Positions 35,172 to 43,953 of a stretch of DNA of 64,000 nt are shown piece after piece. The stretch lies in NCBI GenBank assembly GCA_036494545.1, contig DASXOB010000022.1, positions 496,001 through 560,000 on the forward strand. Reading direction: 5' to 3'. Within the stretch, counting starts at the first letter, position 1. The number at the start of each line of letters is the position of its first letter. The translations under genes and the position numbers were made by a program. The notes below the pieces were generated by a model. It was given only the letters and a program-made list of their open reading frames with translations. It made no database searches and had not been told where the DNA came from. Origin of the DNA: JAICXG01 sp036494545. Lineage in GTDB: Bacteria > Verrucomicrobiota > Verrucomicrobiia > Chthoniobacterales > UBA10450.

Positions 35172-35601
35172 AGTGGCGAATTTCGCAGTCAGCTGGTTTT
35201 AGCCGTGATCCTATTTTTGTCCATTAGATGGTGGAGAGATAATACGGCAGCATGTCCGCCAATAATTCCAATCGGGCCCACATCATTTGCGGTCGTCGAG
35301 CCAATGGCGAACGGCGCGCAAGCTCCTCTTAGCTCGAAACCTTTGTTTTGGTGATAGCGGCCGAATGAGGTGGGGAAAAAAATGAGAGGCAATCCATGAC
35401 CGTGGCCGAGAATGAGCATTTCGAAATCGCGGCTCATTTGAGGCGTCCGCCAACCGACATAGCGTTCGTTCATAAGATGCGGGCAGGAGTTAAGTGAAGG
35501 GAAAGTCAGTTGGCGATGAAAAAAAATGAATCGAAATCCGCCGCGGACAATGCGTGCGGTTGCACGGACGCGACTCCTCGTCGATAAGACCCGCTTTCAA
35601 A
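35172..35601. other. Low-coding region between the ATP-grasp gene and an esterase
   Basis: About 430 bases without an intact gene. It contains the esterase remnant on the minus strand described separately and the leader of the plus-strand esterase. Other short frames have no recognisable similarity. Confidence 0.5.
35338..35473 (-). pseudogene. Remnant of an alpha/beta-hydrolase (esterase) gene
   Basis: A minus-strand frame starting at 35473 (94 codons, to 35189) begins with a stretch that closely resembles the N-terminus of a family of small esterases: RYVGWRTPQMSRDFEML followed by LGHGHGLPLIFFPTSFGRY. After about 45 residues the resemblance stops and the rest (GFELRGACAPFAIGS) looks unrelated. 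The nucleophile Ser motif and the rest of the fold are missing, so this looks like the truncated 5' end of a deleted gene. The judgement rests on recall of the family, not a search. Confidence 0.45.
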
Positions 35602-36462
35602 ATGGGCGCTGAGCATACGCTGACGGGCAACATCCAACAACACGCGCAATTTGAGTCGCGCATCCTGCACAACCAACGGGATGTGCTTGTCTACTTGCCG
35701 CCCGCTTATCCGCGCGCGGTGCGCCGACGTTATCCCGTACTTTACCTTCAAGATGGGCAAAACATGTTTGATGCAGTGACGTCCTTTGCTGGCGTTGAAT
35801 GGGGTGTGGATGAGACCGCGCAACGTTCAATCCAAAGGAAATGGATCGAGCCGCTGATCATCGTGGCGGTGGCTAATACCGGGAATAATCGCATCCACGA
35901 ATACGCGCCGACGCGAGGCGTGATCGAGACGACCGCAACGCGCGTGCGTCGCAGTCGCGGAGGTCTGCGGCGTTACGGGCGTTTTCTGATCGAAGAGTTG
36001 AAGCCGTTTATCGATCGGACTTACCGGACGCGTCCGGATGCGGAGTCGACCGGCCTTGGCGGATCATCGCTAGGCGGCCTCGCCACCCTTGCGCTCGGTC
36101 TCTGGTATCCGCAGGTATTCAGCCGGCTGGCGGTCTTGTCGCCTTCGGTCTGGTGGGATGAATGCGTGATCTGCCGGATGGTAGACGAATTGCCGGAAAA
36201 GCTGCCGCTTAAGATTTGGCTCGATACCGGCACGGAAGAGCCGGGCTGGGAGCGGGCGCGCGACCTGCGCGATCGACTGGTGGAGAAAGGCTGGCGACTG
36301 GATGACGATCTGCAATACAGCGAAGTGACCGGCGCCGGTCATAGCGAAGGCGCCTGGGCGGCGCGATTCGAGTCCGTCCTGCGCTATTTGTATCCACCAA
36401 CTCCGCCTGGCTTGAAAGCTCCGATCCGCCAGGCGCGCGTTCTACAAACTACGATTCGTTAG
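35602..36462 (+). CDS. Alpha/beta-hydrolase of the esterase D / Fes-like family
   Basis: About 286 residues from the ATG at 35602. N-terminal beta sandwich-like start (FESRILHNQRDVLVYLPPAY), YPVLYLQDGQNMFD, the nucleophile elbow GGSSLGGLAT, then SPSVWWDE and a late His in GAGHSEGAWAARF. This is the pattern of the enterochelin-esterase/putative esterase family. Cytoplasmic, substrate unknown; a carbohydrate-ester role is possible. The stop TAG lies in the octamer at 36456-36463. It is unrelated in sequence to the upstream esterase remnant, so it is not simply the intact copy. Confidence 0.85.
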   Translation: MGAEHTLTGNIQQHAQFESRILHNQRDVLVYLPPAYPRAVRRRYPVLYLQDGQNMFDAVTSFAGVEWGVDETAQRSIQRKWIEPLIIVAVANTGNNRIHEYAPTRGVIETTATRVRRSRGGLRRYGRFLIEELKPFIDRTYRTRPDAESTGLGGSSLGGLATLALGLWYPQVFSRLAVLSPSVWWDECVICRMVDELPEKLPLKIWLDTGTEEPGWERARDLRDRLVEKGWRLDDDLQYSEVTGAGHSEGAWAARFESVLRYLYPPTPPGLKAPIRQARVLQTTIR

Positions 36463-36496
36463 GCTTAAAGCAGTTTCTTGCCTGTAACAGCAATCG

Positions 36497-37474
36497 TTAG
36501 GCAATATCCTTGGCTTTCGGTTCGGCGAAGTTGCCGAGCTTGCGAAATTTGGCATAACGCTCCCTGAGCAGCTGATCGAGTGGGGTCTTGAGCGCCTGCT
36601 TGAGATTGCGCCGGAGCGCGCTACCAAGGTTTGCCGCTGCAGTGTCGTGCTCGCGATGCGCCCCGCCTTCCGGCTCCGGCACAATCTCATCGACGACCCC
36701 AAGCCTCATGAGATCCTGCGCGGTGAGCTTGAGTGCTTCAGCCGCTTCCGGCGCGTGCTTGCGATCTTTCCACAAAATCGCGGAGCAAGCTTCCGGGCTG
36801 ATCACGGAATAATAGGCGTTCTCCAAAATCAACACCCGATCCGCGACACCGATGCCAAGCGCACCACCCGAGCCGCCTTCGCCGATAACGCAGGCGATGA
36901 TCGGCACCCGCAGAGTCATCATCTCACGCAGGTTGACGGCAATTGCCTCCGCAATATGGCGCTCCTCCGACCCGATGCCGGGATATGCGCCGGGTGTATC
37001 AATTAGGGTGATGATCGGAAGGTTGAATTTTTGCCCGAGTCGCATAATGCGCAGCGCCTTGCGATAGCCTTCGGGGTAAGCGCAGCCGAAATTGCGTTTC
37101 ACGTTCTCTTTTGTGTCACGCCCTTTTTGTTGCGAGATGACGACGCAGGGTTCAGTGCCGAGTTTGGCCAGGCCGCAAGGCATTGCCCTATCATCGCCAA
37201 AAACGCGGTCACCATGCAGCTCGATCCAGCCGGTAAAACACCGCCCGATGTAATCGAGGGAAAATGGACGCTGCACATGCCGCGCAATTTGGACTCGCTG
37301 CCAGGCGGTGAGGTTATCGTAGATTTGGCGACGCGTTTCCCGGATCTTCAGCTCCATCGATTCGACCTCGGAATCGAAGTCGATGTCGTGCTTCGCGGAA
37401 TGCGATTTCAACTCCTGCAGCCTGTGCTGCAATTCGAGGATCGGCTTTTCGAAATCGAGCGGCTGAGCATTCAT
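36497..37474 (-). CDS. accA: Acetyl-CoA carboxylase carboxyltransferase subunit alpha
   Basis: 325 residues from MNAQPLDFEKP; the frame is open five codons further. AccA transfers the carboxyl group to acetyl-CoA in fatty-acid synthesis. Motifs: ELHGDRVFGDD, GRDTKENVKRNFG, LIDTPGAYPGIGSEERHIAEAIA and GEGGSGGALGIG. Standard length. It stands alone; accD is not in the window. The stop TAA is inside the octamer at 36494-36501. Confidence 0.96.
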   Translation of the reverse strand: MNAQPLDFEKPILELQHRLQELKSHSAKHDIDFDSEVESMELKIRETRRQIYDNLTAWQRVQIARHVQRPFSLDYIGRCFTGWIELHGDRVFGDDRAMPCGLAKLGTEPCVVISQQKGRDTKENVKRNFGCAYPEGYRKALRIMRLGQKFNLPIITLIDTPGAYPGIGSEERHIAEAIAVNLREMMTLRVPIIACVIGEGGSGGALGIGVADRVLILENAYYSVISPEACSAILWKDRKHAPEAAEALKLTAQDLMRLGVVDEIVPEPEGGAHREHDTAAANLGSALRRNLKQALKTPLDQLLRERYAKFRKLGNFAEPKAKDIA

Positions 37475-37567
37475 CCTGTATCGCGGCAATGAAGGGCGAA
37501 GGGCTGAAGCGGAAAACGAGCGTTAATCGCGCGGCCGTTTCGCTTTCTCAAAGCTTCGACCTCAACA

Positions 37568-38407
37568 TCACGGAACAACAGTGACAGGCGTTCGCGTGTT
37601 GACAAGACTGCTCAGCTCTTCCACATCGCTTGCCGCCATCCCAAAACCCTCTTCTGGTGGCGGAATATCGAGGATTTGATGCGAATCGTCGGGCTCGGAA
37701 TAAATGACGTAACCCGGCGCGGCGAGCCGGATCCAGCGAGTGCTGTTGAGAAATTGTGCGCTGCCAAGGCCAATCCGCCTGCCGCTCTTCCAAGCCATGA
37801 TTTTACCCACGCGGGTGTTGACTTTGACCTGGGGATTCCCCGGCACTTTTTCGTCGAGAATTCGATAGTGCTTAAAGAACTGTCCGTGATCGAGAAGGTA
37901 GAGCCACTTCGCATTGCGCTGGAGGAGGAGGGAAAATTCCGGATGCGAAAGGAGCAGCTTCTGTCCGATGCGTAGTCGCGTGCTGCTCAAGTTGTTTGTG
38001 CGCATGATCAACTCTGGAGTGGTCTTGAATTTGCCCGCCACCCGTGCGAGCACGTCGCCGCTCCGGATGATGTATTCCTCCTTCTCCGGTGCAGGATAAT
38101 CGGAGAGCAAGATGGAAATGTTCACTTCACCAAGCAGATCTTCCGCCTCGCCGACATGCTGACCGCTCGGGTATTTTTGGATGAGTCTCGTTAGGGCGTT
38201 ACGCGCCTCGTCAAGTTTGCCGGCGTCCTTAAGTTTCTTCGCGGCCTCGAATTCGGGCAGGCTAATGTCAGGCGTTGGATAGGGCAACGCGGCAGCTTTT
38301 TTTTCCGCCCGCATGACCAGCTCCGGCCTAACGAAAATCTTGTAGGTAAAGAGTGCCGCGCTCCCAAAAATCACGACCGCAAGAAGAAGAGCAAGGATCC
38401 ACCTCAT
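37568..38407 (-). CDS. Membrane-anchored LysM protein with a degenerate L,D-transpeptidase-like domain
   Basis: 279 residues. One N-terminal transmembrane helix (residues 4-24), a TPR-like region (AAKKLKDAGKLDEARNALTRLIQKYP), a LysM (EYIIRSGDVLARVAGKF ... LRIGQKLLL, about residues 115-160), then a YkuD-like region (KWLYLLDHGQFFKHYRIL ... GSAQFLNSTRWIRLA). In active enzymes the end reads S-x-G-C-I-R-M; here it is EGFGMAASDVEELSSLV with no Cys, so it should lack transpeptidase activity. It may bind peptidoglycan as a structural or regulatory protein. Octamer copies at 38188 and 38327. Confidence 0.7.
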   Translation of the reverse strand: MRWILALLLAVVIFGSAALFTYKIFVRPELVMRAEKKAAALPYPTPDISLPEFEAAKKLKDAGKLDEARNALTRLIQKYPSGQHVGEAEDLLGEVNISILLSDYPAPEKEEYIIRSGDVLARVAGKFKTTPELIMRTNNLSSTRLRIGQKLLLSHPEFSLLLQRNAKWLYLLDHGQFFKHYRILDEKVPGNPQVKVNTRVGKIMAWKSGRRIGLGSAQFLNSTRWIRLAAPGYVIYSEPDDSHQILDIPPPEEGFGMAASDVEELSSLVNTRTPVTVVP

Positions 38408-38474
38408 GCCAGGGCAGAGAAGCTTTTGCCTAACGACTCAGCGCAACCAAAGCAGAGGGCACGCCGGCCGAACT

Positions 38475-38918
38475 TTAGCTTTCGGTATTGGAACCGGAGA
38501 AAAACGTATTCCAAAACCGGTAGCGCGGCCGTTCCACCTCGTCGGTCCAGGTAAAGTGGCAATCCTGGCAGTAGTATTCTTTTGGGAAAACCTTGAGAGC
38601 CAGGAGGATTGCGGCCAGCCCAGGGACGAGAAACTTGCGCGTCAGCTGAGGATATTGAATGCGAGTTGAATCGCATTGTGGGCAACGCAGCGCTGCGATG
38701 TCCGGATCAGCCGCTTCCCACTCGATCATGAGTTCCTGTGCGCGACCAAAATCCTTTTCTTCCACCATCACCTGTGCGTTGGCTTTCGGCTTCGACATGA
38801 AAGCAAAGGTTTGCAGGTTGGCTTCATTATGCAGGTCGGCTTTCACTCCGGCCGCTTGAAACTTCTCTTTCAACCGTTTCGCCTTCGCCGGCTCGTTATA
38901 GGTCGCGATCGTCACCAT
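38475..38918 (-). CDS. DUF2007-like protein with a zinc ribbon
   Basis: 147 residues. The N-terminal half (TIATYNEPAKAKRLKEKFQAAGVKADLHN ... ANAQVMVEEKDFGRAQELM) is a DUF2007-type signal-transducing-like alpha/beta fold. It is followed by paired CPQC and CQDC motifs (about residues 80 and 115), a zinc ribbon split by a short hydrophobic stretch (FLVPGLAAILLALKVF). Function unknown. It lies 67 bases upstream of the LysM gene, possibly the same transcript. Confidence 0.7.
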   Translation of the reverse strand: MVTIATYNEPAKAKRLKEKFQAAGVKADLHNEANLQTFAFMSKPKANAQVMVEEKDFGRAQELMIEWEAADPDIAALRCPQCDSTRIQYPQLTRKFLVPGLAAILLALKVFPKEYYCQDCHFTWTDEVERPRYRFWNTFFSGSNTES

Positions 38919-38967
38919 AAAGTGCCCGAGTTCTTTGGGCGTGAGTGATCAAACATCAACTACGGCC

Positions 38968-39402
38968 CTAGCGCAAGACTGGCGGCGGAAACCATTGATA
39001 AAGGACGAGATAAACGAGAACGCCCGTGATTGAAACGTAGAGCCAGATCGGCATCGTCCATTTTGCAATCCGGCGATGCTTGTCCCAATGGCGGGTGAAA
39101 ACGGGGATAAGCGTCAGGATCACCAGCGGCAGCGTAACGATGGCGAGCACCACGTGGGAGATGAGGATGGGAAAATAAAACCAGGCGATGAGCCCGTGAT
39201 AACCGGACGATTTTTCTCCGAAGTGCAGATGGTAAACAATGTAACCCGCGAGAAAAAACGAAGAGGAAATGATCGCGATAATCATGCAAGCAATGTGTTG
39301 CCGCCAAAACCCTCGCCGGATGAACCACCAACCTAACGAGATGAAAACGGTGCTGCTGGCGTTGAGCGACGCGTTAACGGCCGGCAGGTCGGAGATTGTC
39401 AT
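38968..39402 (-). CDS. DUF420 membrane protein (cytochrome oxidase assembly type)
   Basis: 144 residues with four hydrophobic helices and conserved His residues (HIACMI, YHLHFGEKSSGYHG, ILISHVVLA, HRRIAKWTMPIWLYVSITGVLVY). DUF420 members are implicated in cytochrome oxidase maturation (CtaM/YozB type), consistent with an aerobic chain containing complex III. The N-terminus DLPAVNASLNASS is the usual family start. It stands apart from the act operon. Confidence 0.8.
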   Translation of the reverse strand: MTISDLPAVNASLNASSTVFISLGWWFIRRGFWRQHIACMIIAIISSSFFLAGYIVYHLHFGEKSSGYHGLIAWFYFPILISHVVLAIVTLPLVILTLIPVFTRHWDKHRRIAKWTMPIWLYVSITGVLVYLVLYQWFPPPVLR

Positions 39403-39491
39403 TACAGCTTGAAGAGTCGAACGGCGCGCGAATGCCCCTCGCTCTATCGCTTCAACCCTTTAACTCTTCAATGCTTCAACGATCATAACGA

Positions 39492-41891
39492 ATGCCTGCG
39501 CAAGTCACCGAGGAGTCGCCTCCGCGACCACGCTTGCATCGCGGCCGAGTCCGCCAGCCGACGCGCCTGCGGATTCTTCTGTTCCTCCTGCGTCTTACAA
39601 TCATCCTGCTTCTGTGCGGTGTGGCAGCAGGCGGCTGGTACCTGGGCCGCAAAGGCTTTAGCCGTAAATGGCGCAATGTGATCGTGCAGGAACTGCACAA
39701 ACGTGGCGTAGAAGCATCGTTCCGCAGACTCACCCTCGATCCGTTCCGCGGCCTCATCGCGCGCGACGTTCGCATTTACGATTACAAGAAGCGCGACCGG
39801 ACGCTCGCGGTGGTAAGCGAAATCTCCCTCGACATCAACTACGCCGCGCTGTTTCACCACGAGCCATTTCTCAATGCAGTCGATATTCGCAACGGCGACC
39901 TAACGATTCCGCTGTCTCCAGCGACTGGCCATGTCCAGAGTGCGGAACTGCAAGGCTTTCGGGCGCATGTTTACTTCTTGCCGGAACGCATCGAGGTCAG
40001 CCAGGCCGAAGGCTACTTCTACGGAGTGCACATTTTCGCCAGCGGACAATTGATCAAGCGTGAAGGTTATCGGCCGTCGACGAATGAATCGGCGGCCGAC
40101 ACCGCGCACCGCTTGCATCTACTGCAGAGTCTGGTCACCACCATGCAACATTTCCGTTATCCGGAGGCCGCACCTGAATTGCAGGTAAAATTTTCGGGAG
40201 ATCTCTCCCAGTTCGAGGACGCTCACTTCGAAGCGAGCTTGCGCGCCAGCCGCATCGTGCGCGACCAATACGACGCACGCAACTTCCATCTTCTCGCGGA
40301 TTGGAAAGACCAAACCCTCACGATTCCCAAATTGGCCTGGTATGATCACGACGGCCGTTTCGCCGGGAGTGCCACCTGGAGTCGCGCCAATGGCCGGGCC
40401 ACATTCCAGGCGCGAAGCAGCATCGCACTAAAACCATTGTTAGGCAGTTTTGGTTTGGGCGCGACGCTGGGGAGCATGAGCTTTCGTCATCCGCCGCAAA
40501 TCGAAGCGACTGGCTCAGCGACCATCGGCGCGGCCCAAAAGCAGATCCAAATCGTAGGCAAAATGGCCGCGGACGATTTCACCTGGCACGAGGTCCCGTT
40601 CGAAGGCATCAACTTCGAATTCGCCTGGGACGGCAAGCGCACAATGTTACGCGATCTGCACCTGCGACATCGCAGCGGCCAGCTCAGCGCCGAGCTTTTC
40701 AATGCGCCTAATGTTTTTCGACTCAACGTCGACAGCTCAATCATTCCCGCCGCTCTCGCTTCGCTCGCGCCTGTCCGCTTTCGCCCGCTCCTGGATGAAT
40801 GGGAGTGGCAGCGCCCACCGAACGTACACCTGACGATTCGTGGGACGAGTCGCGATCCAGCCACCTGGCATGGCGAAGGCACGATGGCGCTTGGCCACAC
40901 CCGCTTCCGCGGCGTGTGGATGAACAGTGGAACCGCCAACGTCCGTTTCGGCGACGAGACAGTTGCTTTCGAAAATTTCCGCGTCACGCGCGATGAAGGC
41001 GTCGGGACAGGCAGTTTTACTTACGACGACAAACGACACGAAGTGCGCCTAACGAACGTGCAAAGCACGCTCCAACCGAGCGAAGTGATTCGTTGGATTG
41101 AACCGCGATTCTGGGAGCACGTTGTGCCTTATCGTTTTCATCGCGTACCACACGTCACCACCAACGGCGTTGTGCAATTCCATGGTGGCAAGCAAACTCA
41201 CCTCGAGCTCAACGTCGATGCTCCCACCGGAATGGATTACACCTTCATCGACAAAGTGCTGCCCTTTGACAGGATCTCGGGACGCCTCCTTTTCACCGAG
41301 GATCGGCTGCAAATCTTCGACCTCAACGGGACGCTCTTTTCCGGCACGGTCACAGGCACAGCCGATATCTCATTGGCGCGAGCCAATCACCATTACACCG
41401 CGAGCGCCACGGTCGAGAACATCGATTTCTCCAACCTAACGAATCTCTATTTCAAATATAAAAATGCCCAGGGCGCACTCAATGGTCATCTCGACTTCGG
41501 CGGCGCAAGCGGCGATCGTCAGGCGCTGCGCGGCAACGGACGAGTCGAGGTGAAAAACGGAAACGTCTTTGCCATCCCGGTTTTTGGTCCTCTTTCCGAA
41601 GTGCTGAATAAAATGTTTGCGGGCGCCGCCGGCTACAGCATCGCGCATGAGGCGAGCGCGCTTTTTACCATTAGAGACGGCGTAATTCACACCGATAAAC
41701 TGAAGATTGCGGGCAAACTTTTCTCCATGCTTGGGCACGGCAAGATTGATTTCATGAAGGATGATCTCGACCTCGATATCCGGGTTGATGCAAACGGCGC
41801 CGGCGCGCTCCTTACTCCGATTTACAAGCTTTTCGAATATCACGGGAGCGGCAGCCTAACGAAGCCGGTCTGGCGACCGAAGCATCTCTAG
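39492..41891 (+). CDS. AsmA/TamB-like envelope protein
   Basis: 799 residues. A basic N-terminus and one transmembrane helix (LRILLFLLRLTIILLLCGVAAGG) are followed by an all-beta periplasmic body with repeating strand patterns (FRRLTLDPFRGLIARDVRIYD, VVSEISLDINYAAL). The C-terminus has the AsmA-type region (GASGDRQALRGNGRVEVKNGNVFAIPVFGPLSEVLNKMF and IAGKLFSMLGHGKID). AsmA-like proteins move or organise phospholipids between membranes. The octamer occurs five times here (39899, 41048, 41435, 41855 and the variant CCTGACGA at 40829 and 41516), the densest gene. Confidence 0.8.
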   Translation: MPAQVTEESPPRPRLHRGRVRQPTRLRILLFLLRLTIILLLCGVAAGGWYLGRKGFSRKWRNVIVQELHKRGVEASFRRLTLDPFRGLIARDVRIYDYKKRDRTLAVVSEISLDINYAALFHHEPFLNAVDIRNGDLTIPLSPATGHVQSAELQGFRAHVYFLPERIEVSQAEGYFYGVHIFASGQLIKREGYRPSTNESAADTAHRLHLLQSLVTTMQHFRYPEAAPELQVKFSGDLSQFEDAHFEASLRASRIVRDQYDARNFHLLADWKDQTLTIPKLAWYDHDGRFAGSATWSRANGRATFQARSSIALKPLLGSFGLGATLGSMSFRHPPQIEATGSATIGAAQKQIQIVGKMAADDFTWHEVPFEGINFEFAWDGKRTMLRDLHLRHRSGQLSAELFNAPNVFRLNVDSSIIPAALASLAPVRFRPLLDEWEWQRPPNVHLTIRGTSRDPATWHGEGTMALGHTRFRGVWMNSGTANVRFGDETVAFENFRVTRDEGVGTGSFTYDDKRHEVRLTNVQSTLQPSEVIRWIEPRFWEHVVPYRFHRVPHVTTNGVVQFHGGKQTHLELNVDAPTGMDYTFIDKVLPFDRISGRLLFTEDRLQIFDLNGTLFSGTVTGTADISLARANHHYTASATVENIDFSNLTNLYFKYKNAQGALNGHLDFGGASGDRQALRGNGRVEVKNGNVFAIPVFGPLSEVLNKMFAGAAGYSIAHEASALFTIRDGVIHTDKLKIAGKLFSMLGHGKIDFMKDDLDLDIRVDANGAGALLTPIYKLFEYHGSGSLTKPVWRPKHL

Positions 41892-41909
41892 AAACTGCCA
41901 ACCGTCGAT

Positions 41910-42821
41910 TTGAAGCGATCGATACGAAAGCCTTCTGGCACAAGGGAAAAACGGTTGGGATCCGGCGATCGGCGATTGGCGATTTTGCTTGGCGCTCACA
42001 TGTCGATCGGCGGCGGCGTGTATCGAGCGATCGAACGCGCGCGCTCGATCGAATGCACCGCCATGCAGATTTTTGTAAAGAACAATATGCAATGGTTTGC
42101 GCGCCCGTTCACGCCTGAGGAGATCCGCGCCTTTCGTGAACATGCTCAGCGACAAGAGCTCAAAGCCGTGTTCGCCCACGCCAATTATCTGATTAACCTC
42201 GCCGCGACCAATCCCCAGTTTCATGCCAACTCACTACGAGCTTTGTCGGAAGAACTCGTTAGGGCCGACCAACTGGGTTTGCCCTTTATCGTGCTTCATC
42301 CCGGTTCGCACCTCGGCGCGGGCGAAGAAGCCGGGCTGAAGAAAATCAGCGCGTCGATCGATCGCATCTTCGCCAGGATTCCGAAGGTAAAAACGCGCAT
42401 CGCACTCGAAGCAACTGCCGGACAAGGCTCTTCCCTCGGTCACGACTTTACTCATCTCGCCGAGATCATGGCGAACGTGCGCGAGCCCGAACGGCTCTGC
42501 GTTTGTCTCGACACCGCGCATGTCTTTGCCGCCGGTCACGACCTAACGAGTGCCGTGGGCACGCGCAAAATGTTTCGCGAGTTTGATCGCACGGTTGGTC
42601 TGCGGCATCTGGCCGCATTGCACCTGAATGACTCGAAGACGGCGCGCGGCTCACGCGTCGACCGCCACGAGCACATCGGCAAAGGGCGAATCGGACTGGA
42701 AGCTTTTCGCGTCATCATGCGCGATCCACGATTCCGTAACATCCCCAAAGTATTGGAAACGCCTAAGGGCCAAGATTTGCGCGAGGACGTGGACAACCTG
42801 CGCGTCCTGCACGGATTGTAG
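41910..42821 (+). CDS. nfo: Endonuclease IV (AP endonuclease)
   Basis: 303 residues as drawn. The family core begins near residue 25 (ILLGAHMSIGGGVYRAI), so the upstream 20 residues may be non-native or a later start may be used. Zinc ligands are seen in order: FAHANYLINLA, IVLHPGSHLG, IALEATAGQG, VCLDTAHVFAAGHDL, HLNDSK, DRHEHIGKG and LETPKG. It repairs abasic sites. It lies 19 bases after the AsmA-like gene. Confidence 0.94.
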   Translation: MKRSIRKPSGTREKRLGSGDRRLAILLGAHMSIGGGVYRAIERARSIECTAMQIFVKNNMQWFARPFTPEEIRAFREHAQRQELKAVFAHANYLINLAATNPQFHANSLRALSEELVRADQLGLPFIVLHPGSHLGAGEEAGLKKISASIDRIFARIPKVKTRIALEATAGQGSSLGHDFTHLAEIMANVREPERLCVCLDTAHVFAAGHDLTSAVGTRKMFREFDRTVGLRHLAALHLNDSKTARGSRVDRHEHIGKGRIGLEAFRVIMRDPRFRNIPKVLETPKGQDLREDVDNLRVLHGL

Positions 42822-42858
42822 TCTGGGAGGTCATGCCTTGCCGGAAGGTCGCGTCCTC

Positions 42859-43329
42859 TTATTCGTTAGGCGACGAACCTGGCGAAGGTGAAACCGCCGA
42901 TCCTGTGGCACCTGGGAGAAGGAGAGTCTGACCAATCTGCAATTTTCGGTCGTCTTCGATGTGATTCAATTTCTGCAACTCGCCGATCGTTACCTTGTGC
43001 ATCTTGGCGATCGAGGTAAGCGTTTCTCCCTTGGCCACGACATGTGTGCGCCCATTCGGCACGGCAGCGGCGGCGGGAATAGAAGTCTCAGTCGCGCGAG
43101 GCGCAGTGGCGGTGGCACCAGCCCCGGGGTGCTCGATCTCCTGTTGCAGGCGCAGGATTTGTTGGGAGAGCAAATCGATCTTGACGTTCTGCTGGTCGAT
43201 CTTGCGCGAGAGATTCAGGAGTTGAGTGGCTTCGGAAGTTCCCGCCGGTGAGGCCTCTTGCGCGAACGCGGCTGCCGTGAGCGCAGCGTTGAAGGCAAGC
43301 ATCACCAGGACGTGACGGCAGCGAATCAT
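42859..43329 (-). CDS. Secreted LysM protein with coiled coil
   Basis: 156 residues from the ATG at 43329. Signal peptide (CRHVLVMLAFNAALTAAAFA), a coiled coil with heptads (LLNLSRKIDQQNVKIDLLSQQILRLQQEIE), an Ala/Thr/Pro linker, and a LysM domain (THVVAKGETLTSIAKMHKVTIGELQKLNHI ... LQIGQTLLL). It probably binds peptidoglycan. The C-terminus is Ser/Pro-rich; the octamer at 42863 lies in its last codons. Convergent with nfo. Confidence 0.8.
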   Translation of the reverse strand: MIRCRHVLVMLAFNAALTAAAFAQEASPAGTSEATQLLNLSRKIDQQNVKIDLLSQQILRLQQEIEHPGAGATATAPRATETSIPAAAAVPNGRTHVVAKGETLTSIAKMHKVTIGELQKLNHIEDDRKLQIGQTLLLPGATGSAVSPSPGSSPNE

Positions 43330-43374
43330 GGGCGAACCTTGGCATCTCCGTTTGCGACTGGCAAGCAAGCTCAC

Positions 43375-43776
43375 CTCCCTTCCAGTTAAAGGTGGTTCGA
43401 TCTCAGATCCGTGCCCAAGGCGCCGGATCCGCGCTCCAGATTTACCTTCGCCCCTTCCCGCAACCGGGCGAACCGCGGGATACTTTGCGAGATCTAACTC
43501 TGGATGTAACTGGCTTAAGAGAAGGGATCGATTCGCTTGGGTGGCCTTGATCTTCTCCTTCTACCCAGCCGAAGGAAGTTGCCGTCGCTCCCGGTCGCTA
43601 TCTTGTCCTCGACTGGCTGACCAATGGCAGTGTCTCATTGCTGTCTGCATCGAGCGTAACATCGCCAAGTGCGGCGTCAGAGCTGCCGCTGCTGTAAAAA
43701 AACTACGGCGCAATCCCACCGCCGAGTTCTCAGGCAGTCGGTTGCGTTTTTACGGCTTCGACGGTAACTTTTTTTC
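43375..43776. other. Leader region upstream of UBact
   Basis: About 400 bases without a recognised gene, divergent between the LysM gene and UBact. One orphan open stretch (about 43572-43697) reads VAPGRYLVLDWLTNGSVSLL before a stop, without a start codon, and could be a decayed gene tail. A promoter for the UBact-proteasome operon is expected but not resolved. Confidence 0.4.
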
Positions 43777-43953
43777 ATGCCAGAACGGACGGAAAGACCG
43801 GTGGCGCCGGTGCCATGGGGGCCGCAGCAAGGCGATGGGGGCGGGCCGAAGTCACCTGACGTTTCCAAGCCGGACACGCGCGATTTGCTCAGGAAAATGC
43901 GCAAGGTGGACCCGAACCAATCGAAGCGTTACCGGCAACGCACCGGCCAGTGA
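43777..43953 (+). CDS. UBact, prokaryotic ubiquitin-like modifier
   Basis: 58 residues, starting MPERTERPVAP, highly charged with no Cys, a conserved middle (SPDVSKPDTRDLLRKMRKVD) and the C-terminus RYRQRTGQ. This is the UBact signature described for some Nitrospirae, Verrucomicrobia and other phyla, a Pup-like protein conjugated to targets and deamidated at a C-terminal Gln. It directly precedes prcB with a 4-base overlap (GTGA). A frame of 58 codons is easily missed. The ligase/deamidase (PafA/Dop-like) and the ring ATPase are not in the window. Confidence 0.88.
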   Translation: MPERTERPVAPVPWGPQQGDGGGPKSPDVSKPDTRDLLRKMRKVDPNQSKRYRQRTGQ

